Part shown: positions 29,201 to 41,200 of the stretch, one piece after another
How positions within the stretch are numbered: the first letter of the stretch is position 1
How the letters are laid out: the number at the start of each line of letters is the position of its first letter
NCBI GenBank assembly: GCA_028752905.1
Contig: JAQNBH010000012.1
Span: 23,893,816 to 23,957,815, forward strand
Direction: 5' to 3'
DNA: 64,000 bases
Source: Cladorhizidae sp. MBARI D1340-BT2
Lineage: Eukaryota; Porifera; Demospongiae; Poecilosclerida; Cladorhizidae
Program-made: the position numbers and the translations under genes
The notes under the pieces: model-generated
The model's input: the letters and a program-made list of their open reading frames with translations, nothing else
Databases searched by the model: none
What the model was told of the DNA's origin: nothing

Positions 29201-32200
29201 TGTATTTTCACTCACCTTTGACTCGTATATATATACAGTATATGTATGTATATATATACAGTATATGTATATATATATATATATAGATATATAGATATAT
29301 AGATATATATATACAGTATAATATATATATATAGATATATATATAGTATATGTATAGATATATATACAGTATATGTATGTATATATATATACAGTATATA
29401 TATGTATATATATACAGTATATATATATATGTATATATATATAGAGAGAGATATATACAATATATGTATGTATATATATTATTGTTTTTTTATTACTAAA
29501 ACACATCTTTTGTCTCGTTTCTATTTTGGGTTGTTAGTTTTAGTTTTTTAAGTCGAGCAGTCACTTTCATGTGTAAGAAGTTACTCAGTGCAACTCCAGA
29601 GCTATTGTATTTAAGTTAGAATTTTTTTAATAATAACATCAAATCCTCACTGGCTAACTTGGGAACAACACCATCAGAATGAAAGTTCCAGGACAATATT
29701 GCATGCCATGAACCACAGGTGAAGGGGATGGTCAAATCAATGACACACACAGAAAATCATAGACAATGCACACATCCACTACAGGCAACACAGTCTTGCA
29801 TGTACACTAGACTCCTCCCCAACTGTGAGGATGTTTAAGTTGTTCAGTGACTACTGTATAAATAGTCCAACAGGAATATCGAGCAGCCACTTCAGGAGCT
29901 GGAGTTACACTTTCCATAGGTGGGTTAAGGACGAATGAATTTGGTGGCGGTGATGAATGCACTTCAGTTCTGTCTTCTGGTCTATTCTTAAGTTGAAGTT
30001 CGGTCTCTATTGCTGAGCACACTCACTGTTGTCTACTTCAGGTGCTGCATTAGCAGAAACCCTGATTAACCTTTGATCCAAATGACACCTCCACTGTAGA
30101 CCTGTTTCAGTCTCAATCATATACATGTACGATGCATCTTGCTTCCGAATAATGACTCCAGGATTCCACTTGTCTCCTGAACTGCCATTAACTCTTGTCC
30201 CACAGCTAGTTCTCGAGTGCAATCCTGTTGGTCGTGCTGTTGAACTCACTTGGTGTGTAGAATACCCCAAGCCTTAGCCCTAGAACATTCCTAGCCTTAG
30301 ATCTAGACTTAACCCTAGAATACCCCAAGCCTAGCCCTAGAACATTCCTAGCCTTAGATCTAGACTTACCCTGGAATACCCCAAGCCTAGCCCTAGAACA
30401 TTCCTAGCCTTAGATCTAGACTTACCCTGGAATACCCCAAGACTAGCCCTAGAACATTCCTAGCCTTAGATCTAGACTTAGAATACCCCAAGCCTGTTAT
30501 GGTTAGCTCTGTACTGTATAGCCAACCCACAACCTCTGCCTGTCTGTCTGATATCTGGTCTGAACTCAGTCCCTGTGCTAATTCTATAACTGCTGATAAA
30601 GTAATAAGAGAATGTATCTTGACTAACAATATCATACAATACAGAGGGGACTCTCCTAGCTGAGCAGACTGTTCCTTTTATAGGTTATCTACTCAGCTCT
30701 GACAGGTCCCTATAGCGAATAACATTACAGCCAATCAGATGACTACACCTGTTAGGTAACTACAACCAATCAAATGACTACACCTCTTAGGTAACTGTTT
30801 TATATACTGTCTGTGCATTGCATGACTATATAAGGCAACAATAGTTCAACTGTTAGTTAGGGAGCTAGGATGTGCTGACACTCCCTAACACTCCCTCCTT
30901 CTTCTCCGCTGGTTCAGAGCTGCTCGTGGTAGTGTCGTCCTCCAGTCCTTCGATCCATGCTTGCCGTGACAAGCCATCTGCATTAAGGTTTAGTCGTCCT
31001 GGTTTGTGTACCACAGAGAAGTCATAAGGCTGCAATGCCAGAGACCACCGTGTGAGCCTGCTATTCTCATCTTTGAACTTATCCAAATACGTAAGACATC
31101 TGTGGTCTGTTTGAACTTCAAAAGCAACTCCCGTGAGATAAACCCGGAAGTGTCTGATTCTTCCTATGACTGCCAGGCATTCCTTCTCGACGACTGAGTA
31201 ATTCCTTTCACGGGGTAATAGCTTCCTGGAATGCAAAGCTACTGGTCGTTAATTGCCATCGTTGTCCTTCTGGCTCAACACTGCACCTATTCCAATGTTG
31301 GAAGCATCTGTTTGTAAAATCATGGTTCTCTCTGCTGTTGGTGCCACCAACATTACTTCACCAGTCAGTCCATCCTTTAAAGTTTGAAATGCCTTCTCCA
31401 ATTCTGGATTCCAGATTATCTTGTCGGGTGCATCCTTTTTCGTCAGGTCCGTTAGTGGTGCTGCTATCTCGGAGAAATTTCGGATGAAACGGCGGTAGTA
31501 GCCTGCTAGGCCCAAGAATGCCCGCACGTCTCTCTCTTTTTTTGTACGTGAAACTCTGCCACTGCCCTGACCTTGGCCTGCTCTGGTCGAATCCTTCCCT
31601 CACCCACTACGTGTCCCAGGAAGTGACATTCAGTTGTTCCAATGTGACATTTTTCAGGCTTAGCCGTCAGTCCTGCTTCCCTAAGCCGTTGCAGAACTTC
31701 TCTCACATGTCGTAAGTGCTCTTCCCATGTCACGCTGTAGATTACCAGATCATCAAGATAGGCTGCTGCAAATTCTCGAATGTCTGCAAGTATGGAGTCC
31801 ATCAGCCTCTGGAAGACTGCCAGCGCTCCCACAAGTCCGAATGGCATGACTGTAAACTGGTATTTGCCTAGAGGGGTGATAAATGCTGTCTTCTCTTGGC
31901 TGCTCTCCTCCACTGGTACCTGCAAGTATCCTTTACACAGGTCCAGTGTGGTTATGAAAATTGCTTTTCCAAGGTCATCCAACAGGTCTTCTATGCGTGG
32001 CATTGGGAATGGGTCTGCTGTCGTCAATTTATTCAATTTCCTGTAATCAATACAGAGCCTCAGAGAGCCATCCTTCTTAGGTACAAGGACAATTGGAGAT
32101 GCTGGTCGAGGGTGTGATTATTCCTTTGTCACAAAGCTGTTTGATCTCTGCTTCAACCATTGCATATCTTGATTTGGGTAGACGGTAGGGTGGCAAGTGC

Positions 32201-35200
32201 ACTGGTGGTGCATCACCCATCCGAATTCGAATCTCTGTCAAGTTCGTCTTCCCAGGCCTTGTTTGAAATACATTCCTGAATTCTTCCACAAGTTCCCCGA
32301 CCTCCTCTCTCTGCTGCCCTGATAGTCTGTTGTCGATGTCTGGTATTTGCTGACCATTGGTCTGCTCCCAGGTGTGTATCTGCAGGGTAGGATCATTTTC
32401 CTGTCTCTTCCTCAGCTTATCTGCACTTCCATCTAGAGGGTGATCTGCATTCAAGGACGATGCATGCTGCTGTAGTTCAGCCCGTCTTTCATTTCGGGTT
32501 TGCCTTTTCTTGCTTTCCTTCTTAGGTAAAAAGATGTCTTCTTCAAACATGGGTAAGTCGTCCATGGTGACTTCTGGTCTCTCCGTCTCACCCTCCGACT
32601 CCGCACTATTTTCCCAGGCAGTTATCTCTGTTCCACTCTGAGCGTCTGCCCTCAGATCGTCTTCCAACTCCTGTTTCTCTTGCTTTGCTCGGCTCCTGGT
32701 CGTAACAGTCAATGCCTCCCCTAGATCTGGTTTGTGTTCGATTATTAGTGCTTTCAAGAAGCTTACGTCTCTTTCAAGTAGAGCATCATGTTTCAGTCCA
32801 TTGAACACGCCTGCTGTTACTCATTTTCCGTCCACCTATCTCTATCTTCACCTTTGCCAATCTCAGTACTTTAGACTCTCTTGAGAATGATTCGACCCTC
32901 TGTGATTGTCCTGTGTATGCATCTTCTGGGACGAATCTACTATGCACGACTGACTTTGATGCACCGGTATCAATCATAATGTCACCTGCTTGCTGTCCAG
33001 AGATCCTTCCCATGTATCTGATTGGTGGTGTGTCAGTGCTTTCATTTTCCTCATCTGTTGCATCCTCCTCTGCCCAGTTCACAGAGCTGTCATTTTGTTG
33101 GCATGCACTGGATATGTCCATAGGCATTGCAGCTAAAACAGCGTGGTCCCTTTTCACTGTCAAATTTTGGGAGTCGCCAGGGTTTGACTGTCTTGTCTGT
33201 TTCCTTGTTAGGCTTTCCCCATTGCTTTACGTTCTCATCTGGGAACTTATTTTCCTTGACTGCATTGTTGGCTTGGTTGCTGTCCTTCCTGAAGAGGTTA
33301 ATGCCTTGGGCCCGCTGTTCAGTATAGGGACGCTTGTTACCATCTTTGAATTCTGTTCTCTGGGACAGTTTCTTGTATTGTTCCTCAAAATGTCCTTGAT
33401 TATGCAGATGTGAGTCTGCTAGTCTTGCTGCTTCCGATGCTGAGTTAGGCTTCTGGTCTCTTACCCATGATGCCAACTGTGGAGGCATTTTCTCCAATGC
33501 TGTCTCCTTATCGTACAAGTCTGCTACTTCTTCCATGGTAGTACACTCTGCTCTCCACTGGGCACTATACTGTTGATATCTTCGCACATACATTGTCCAG
33601 GATTCTTGAGGTCGTTTCCTCATGGATGGCATTTTCCTTCTGTAGTGATCGATTGTTATGTGAAAATGAAGTAGCAGTGCCTTCTTCAGTTGGTTAAAAT
33701 CTGCCTCTCTAGTGAGCTATGGACTTGCCTAACTTCGGCACTCAGGACTGGGACCAGGTGTGCTGGCCACTGCTCCTCGGGTATACTATAATTTTCCATA
33801 TGCTCTTGGAATGAATTGAAAAAACTTGCCAAGTCATCATCGCATTCCAACTTACAGAATTTTGGTACATGACCTGCAATCAGTCCTGTCGCTCCTGATC
33901 CTGTTGACAAAACATTTGATAGGTCCTGCCGATGTATGAGCTCCTCCCAGCATTCCCTTTCTCGTTTGATATCCTCCCTGTGTCTCTGGTCAGCTTCTTC
34001 TTTCTCTACGTCGCTCGCGTTCTTCCTCTCTCTCTTTCTCTTCCTCTCGCTGCAATCGGTGCTGATGCCAACAGTGCTCCTCCTGATCCTGCATATGCTT
34101 AAGGAGTAGCATCATTGCTGCCATTGGGTCTGTCCCCACATTGCTTGCTTCTGGTTCTCCTGACTGAAATGAGTGTCTTAATTCCTCCTCCTCTGAATGG
34201 GTCTGGTCATACTTCTTCCCAGCTGTCTTCCGCTTAGACATCTCCAAATTTACCTGCTCTACTCGTGTTGAACGCAATAACCAGGCAAAGTATGTGTCTG
34301 CCTGCTGCTCCGCCAGTGCCGTCCTCCTGTCGTTTAGGGTATATTACTTGGAACCTCGCCTGTGGACGGTTCCCCTGTCTTCCTGTCAAGAGGTGAATCT
34401 CCGTCGGCTGTTTGCGTCCGCGTTATCTGCTGCTGGATACGCTCCCTATCAATAGGTTCTGATTCGCTTCGCTGAACCAGACAAATTGAAGCAATCAATC
34501 AAACGAACAAAACGTAGCTATAAGACAAATACAGAATAGTCAAAACTGCTGCGCATGCCCTCTAAATGCCCTGCCGAGTGTGGCGTTAACTATGCGAACG
34601 ACAAAGTTAACTAGATGCTTCTATTTCAAAACAGTTGAAAATAGCTCTTCTCTGGCTGAGTCCTATCTGGTACGCTGCCACCAACTGTTATGGTTAGCTC
34701 TGTACTGTATAGCCAACCAACAACCTCTGCCTGTCTGTCTGATATCTGGTCTGAACTCAGTCCCTGTGCTAATTCTATAACTGCTGATAAAGTAATAAGA
34801 GAATGTATCTTGACTAACAATATCATACAATACAGAGGGGACTCTCCTAGCTGAGCAGACTGTTCCTTTTATAGGTTATCTACTCAGCTCTGACAGGTCC
34901 CTATAGCGAATAACATTACAGCCAATCAGATGACTACACCTGTTAGGTAACTACAACCAATCAAATGACTACACCTCTTAGGTAACTGTTTTATATACTG
35001 TCTGTGCATTGCATGACTATATATGTTAACAATAGTTCAACTGTTAGTTAGGGAGCTAGGATGTGCTGACACTCCCTAACATTGTGGTTATCGAGTACTC
35101 CATCTTCAATGTTGGTCTTAGCTGCCAGCCCATTTGAGGCTGGGAAGTAAGGGGAGCATTGCTTGTGATTTTCTTGAAGGCACTCTGAAAACTCAGCCAG

Positions 35201-38200
35201 GCAGTTATCCAACACAAGTTGGACGTGCAGACCATATTTTGGCAAACAACTTGTCAATACTTCGATAGTGCTCTGGGCAGTAGTAGAGTTTATCTTGTAG
35301 ACCTCAGGCCGTTTGGAATGCGTATCTACGATGATGATAAATATTGTTTCATGAAAGGACTAGCTACTGTAAGTCCACATGGATGCATTGCCATGGATTA
35401 AGCCATCCATATCCATGGTTGTAGGGGGAAGCTGCTGGAACATTTTTGACGCTCCTGTGTGGGAGACAACTTTTTGCCAATGTTTCAATTTGTTAATATA
35501 CATGTATCCCCGACTATCACTCATTGCTACAAGCAATAGCCTTCATTCTTGTCAATATGCTTGGATGGGTATTGTGTAGCTCTTTCAAAATACTCTCTCT
35601 CAGCTTGGAATGTACCTGTTCAACGACTCCCGTTCCCTACAGTGGACAATAATTCACGATGGAGAGCTCCTTCCTGTTCTTGAAGGGTCCAGATCACCTT
35701 CAACTTTTCTGACCAACCTTGCTACATGTATGTTAACTGCAATGCTTTGCTCAACACGCTGGACAAGCAACACTGCATCTGTGCTAGTAGTAGCTGGACA
35801 AACAACACTGCACCTGTGCTAGTAGTAGCTGGACAAACAACACTGCACCTGTGCTAGTAGTAGCTAGACAAACAACACTGCACCTGTGCTAGTAGTAGCT
35901 GGACAAACAACACTGCACCTGTGCTAGTAGCTGGACAAACAACACTGCACCTGTGCTAGTAGTAGCTAGACAAACAACACTGCACCTGTGCTAGTAGTAG
36001 CTGGACAAACAACACTGCACCTGTGCTAGTAGTAGCTAGACAAACAACACTGCACCTGTGCTAGTAGTAGCTAGACAAACAACACTGCACCTGTGCTAGT
36101 AGTAGCTAGACAAACAACACTGCACCTGTGCTAGTAGTAGCTAGACAAACAACACTGCACCTGTGCTAGTAGTAGCTGGACAAACAACACTGCACCTGTG
36201 CTAGTAGTAGCTAGACAAACAACACTGCACCTGTGCTAGTAGTAGCTGGACAAACAACACTGCACCTGTGCTAGTAGTAGCTAGACAAACAACACTGCAC
36301 CTGTGCTAGTAGTAGCTAGACAAACAACACTGCACCTGTGCTAGTAGTAGCTGGACAAACAGCACTGCACCTGTGCTAGTAGTAGCTAGACAAACAACAC
36401 TGCACCTGTGCTAGTAGTAGCTGGGCAAACAACACTGCACCTGTGCTAGTAGTAGCTAGACAAACAACACTGCACCTGTGCTAGTAGTAGCTAGACAAAC
36501 AACACTGCACCTGTGCTAGTAGTAGCTAGACAAACAACACTGCACCTGTGCTAGTAGTAGCTAGACAAACAACACTGCACCTGTGCTAGTAGTAGCTGGA
36601 CAAACAACACTGCACCTGTGCTAGTAGTAGCTGGACAAACAACACTGCACCTGTGCTAGTAGTAGCTGGACAAACAACACTGCACCTGTGCTAGCAGTAG
36701 CTGGACAAACAACACTGCACCTGTGCTAGTAGTAGCTGGACAAACAACACTGCACCTGTGCTAGTAGTAGCTAGACAAACAACACTGCACCTGTGCTAGT
36801 AGTAGCTGGACAAACAACACTGCACCTGTGCTAGTAGTAGCTGGACAAACAACACTGCACCTGTGCTAGTAGTAGCTGGACAAACAACACTGCACCTGTG
36901 CTAGTAGTAGCTGGACAAACAACACTGCACCTGTGCTAGTAGTAGCTGGACAAACAACACTGCACCTGTGCTAGTAGTAGCTAGACAAACAACACTGCAC
37001 CTGTGCTAGTAGTAGCTGGACAAACAACACTGTACCTGTGCTAGTAGTAGCTGGACAAACAACACTGCACCTGTGCTAGTAGTAGCTAGACAAACAACAC
37101 TGCACCTGTGCTAGTAGTAGCTAGACAAACAACACTGCACCTGTGCTAGTAGTAGCTAGACAAACAACACTGCACCTGTGCTAGTAGTAGCTGGACAAAC
37201 AACACTGCACCTGTGCTAGTAGTAGCTGGACAAACAACACTGCACCTGTGCTAGTAGTAGCTAGACAAACAGCACTGCACCTGTGCTAGTAGTAGCTGGA
37301 CAAACAACACTGCACCCTGTGCTAGTAGTAGCTGGACAAACAACACTGCACCCTGTGCTAGTAGTAGCTAGACAAACAACACTGCACCTGTGCTAGTAGT
37401 AGCTGGACAAACAACACTGCACCTGTGCTAGTGTAGCTAGACAAACAACACTGCACCTGTGCTAGTAGTAGCTGGACAAACAACACTGCACCTGTGCTAG
37501 TAGTAGCTGGACAAACAACACTGCACCTGTGCTAGTGTAGCTAGACAAACAACACTGCACCTGTGCTAGCAGTAGCTGGACAAACAACACTGCACCTGTG
37601 CTAGTGTAGCTAGACAAACAACACTGCACCTGTGCTAGTAGTAGTAGCTGGACAAACAACACTGCACCTGTGCTAGTAGTAGCTAGACAAACAACACTGC
37701 ACCTGTGCTAGTGTAGCTAGACAAACAACACTGCACCTGTGCTAGTAGTAGCTGGACAAACAACACTGCACCTGTGCTAGTAGTAGCTGGACAAGCAACA
37801 CTGCACCTGTGCTAGTAGTAGCTGGACAAACAACACTGCACCTGTGCTAGTAGTAGCTGGACAAACAACACTGCACCTGTGCTAGTAGTAGATAGACAAA
37901 CAACACTGCACCTGTGCTAGTAGTAGCTAGACAAACAACACTGCACCTGTGCTAGTAGTAGATAGACAAACAACACTGCACCTGTGCTAGTAGTAGCTAG
38001 ACAAACAACACTGCACCTGTGCTAGTAGTAGCTGGACAAACAACACTGCACCTGTGCTAGTAGTAGCTAGACAAACAACACTGCACCTGTGCTAGTAGTA
38101 GCTAGACAAACAACACTGCACCTGTGCTAGTAGTAGCTGGACAAACAACACTGCACCTGTGCTAGTAGTAGCTGGACAAACAACACTGCACTGTGCTAGT

Positions 38201-41200
38201 AGTAGCTAGACAAACAACACTGCACCTGTGCTAGTAGTAGCTGGACAAACAACACTGCACCTGTGCTAGTAGTAGCTGGACAAACAACACTGCACCTGTG
38301 CTAGTAGTAGCTGGACAAACAACACTGCACCTGTGCTAGTAGTAGCTAGACAAACATCACTGCACCTGTGCTAGTAGTAGCTTGACAAACATCACTGCAC
38401 CTGTGCTAGTAGTAGCTTGACAAACAACACTGCACCTGTGCTAGTAGTAGCTGGACAAACAACACTGCACCTGTGCTAGTAGTAGCTAGACAAACAACAC
38501 TGCACCTGTGCTAGTAGTAGCTGGACAAACAACACTGCACCTGTGCTAGTAGTAGCTGGACAAACAACACTGCACCTGTGCTAGTAGTAGCTGGACAAAC
38601 AACACTGCACCTGTGCTAGTAGTAGCTGGACAAACAACACTGTACCTGTGCTAGTAGTAGCTAGACAAACAACACTGCACCTGTGCTAGTAGTAGCTGGA
38701 CAAACAACACTGCACCTGTGCTAGTAGTAGCTAGACAAACAACACTGCACCTGTGCTAGTAGTAGCTAGACAAACAACACTGCACCTGTGCTAGTAGTAG
38801 CTAGACAAACAACACTGCACCTGTGCTAGTAATAGCTGGACAAACAACACTGCACCTGTGCTAGTAGTAGCTAGACAAACAACACTGCACCTGTGCTAGT
38901 AGTAGCTGGACAAACAACACTGCACCTGTGCTAGTAGTAGCTGGACAAACAACACTGCACCTGTGCTAGTAGTAGCTGGACAAACAACACTGCACCTGGA
39001 GTAGTAGCTGACAAACTTGAACAACAGTAATAGGTAATCTTTTGATCTGGGTGAAGATGAAAATGGATGCTTCCAGGGACTTCCCTTCAGATGTGATCTG
39101 GGGAAGTGGTATCCATGACAACCTGTCAGGCATGTGCTGCAGTTGTTTTTTGTATGAATATGCAGGCAGAAGAACTGCCCACCCAATGTTGCAGGCAAGT
39201 GGCAGCTGGTGTTGGTATCCCATTCTTGGGTCCCAAAATGGCTGTTAATGGCTTATGGTCTGTTACCAGGGTCAATCACCTTCCAATAGATATTGGTGGA
39301 CCAAAAATCAATGAAGCTATTTCTTTTTCCACAATTATTTTCAGTCTTCGACAATGTCTGCGAAGCAAATGCACTCAGACACTCAGTACCATCTGTCAGT
39401 GTGTATGATATGACAGCCCCCAGCCAATATGCAGAGGTATCACCTACAAGGGAAATAGGTAATTTGGGGTCAAAATGTCATCTGAGGATACAAGAGATTG
39501 TTTGGTGGTAACAAATGCTTCAGTCACTCCCTTGTTCATTTCTACTTCACCCCAATTTTTAGCGAATTATGCAGTAGAGGAGGGTATGCTATGTACAGTA
39601 GCCAGATTCGGGAAAAGTTTCCCATAATAGTTACGGAGTCCTAGGTACGGGTAAATGTCTTGTGGTGACTCCAGTGCTTGAACAATGGCACCTACATGTA
39701 TCTCACTTGTCAGATGATGCAATCCCTTGACATTCGGCTTGTGCACAAGGTATTCTACTGCTGCCTTCATTAACTCGCTCTTTTTGGGTTTGAAATGGAG
39801 GCCATGTTCCTTGAACCAAAAGGACTTCCCGAAGGTTTCCCAAGTGTGTTTCATCATTAGGCCCAGTGATGTGTATGTCATCAAGATAGCAAATGACATT
39901 TGGTATTCCCTGCAGTATTATATCCATAGATCTTTCAAAAACTGCTGGGGCTGATGCAATTCGGCCTTGTTGAGTAGTAATGGTGTAGTCTTTTGACTGT
40001 TCTTGCAATACCATTGCTGGTTTATCTTAGCACGATATAATTTTGTAAATGCTGGACCTTCAGACAAAGATGTGAATGTCAACGTACTTCAGCCTGAAGC
40101 CTGTGTGATGTTCATCCAATGTGTGTTCCCATACTCATTGTCAGATTGGTAGGATTTGGCAATGGAGACTGGTCGATATCTACAGAGAGGAATTCACTAC
40201 TGTCAATTTGCTACGATGAGCTGCCTTTCAGGAGTGTGTTCGATTTCTGCTGTCTTGCTGTATGGTGGAGTAAAGCGCCACTTGCTCCCGTGCTGCTGAA
40301 GGCCTTTTAGCGTTGCTGTTGGCATTTTCTGAGTTCTTGGTTATGTTGTGCAAGCATAGATCTGCTGAGGTGTATTCTTTCATAGAGAGTAGTTTCTTAT
40401 GGATGCTGGTGCTCTTCAAACCTCCAATAAACCGATCACTCACGCAGGGTGTCATTCAATGATACTCCACAATCTCAGTCTCTGGTGAGCTTCCTTAATA
40501 CAGTGATGAATTCTGTGATACTTTCACTAGTCCTCTGTTTCCTCTGATAGAAGTTAAATCTCGGGCTGATAATGTTTGGCTTTGGTTTGAAATGTTGTAT
40601 GAGTTTCTAATGTACTGGCATCCTCCAGCTCAGTAGGAGCTAGAAGACTTCTCAGTAGCAGGAGGTCTTATGTGTTCCCTCCTATACAGCTGAGAAATAT
40701 ACTTGCTTGCTTTTCATCAGGAATCGAGTTAGCTTTGAATAAAATGGACCTGACAGACCCACTGTCTGGATAAAACTCAGGGAGGAATCTATACTTAGCA
40801 GCTACCACTGTAGTCACCATCCTCGTCACCATTTATTACATCTCAAAGCAACATATACTCATGAATGACTTACTGGCTAACTTGGGCATAACTAACGATC
40901 AGAACGATAGAACCAGAACAGTACTATGAACCACAGATGAGGATGGTACAGAGGTTGTCAACAAGAGATTCATCACAGACAACACATAGACATGTACATA
41001 AACTGCACTGACCAATCATAGATGTTCTTCTTTGCCATGTTTATTTCTACCGTAAAAGCTAAATTTATGCATCATGGGGAAAATATTTCTCAATCTTCTG
41101 TGACCTATAAATAGAATTTTTTTCCATATGGTGAACGTGATGCAACAATAGAAAATGACTAATATTTAGACTAATACATTCTGTCCCTGAAAGTGGTTAG

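Larger units (their letters stand above)
30495..35081 (-). mobile_element. Young LTR retroelement lacking integrase
   Basis: It is bounded by two direct 396-bp LTRs that differ at about four positions. Minus-strand order is LTR, primer-binding site, gag-like, aspartic protease, reverse transcriptase, RNase H, polypurine tract, LTR. RNase H runs to the 3' LTR, and no integrase motifs (HHCC or DDE) are visible between the LTRs. Several frame changes break the reading frame despite the similar LTRs. Flanks AAGCC and TTGTG show no target-site duplication. Its target is the integrase gene of the older element. Confidence 0.88.
29640..41020 (-). mobile_element. Old degenerate Ty3/gypsy-like LTR element, minus strand, heavily interrupted
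   Basis: Remnants in minus-strand order are a weak LTR-like block (about 40860-41020), upstream polyprotein (about 40230-40455), reverse transcriptase (39700-40014, YLDD at 39877-39888), RNase H and linker (39000-39300, TDHKPL-like), integrase core (35048-35600) and integrase C-terminal region (30007-30270). A second LTR-like block follows at about 29640-29790. The two blocks share CTGGCTAACTTGGG and GAACCACAG. The element is split by a 35-bp satellite and a younger LTR element. All frames are broken. Confidence 0.75.

Noticed and set aside
1..38998. CRISPR-like regular repeats (41-bp, 45-bp, 35-bp arrays)
   Set aside because: Units are directly adjacent with no unique spacers, no cas genes occur, and the host is eukaryotic.
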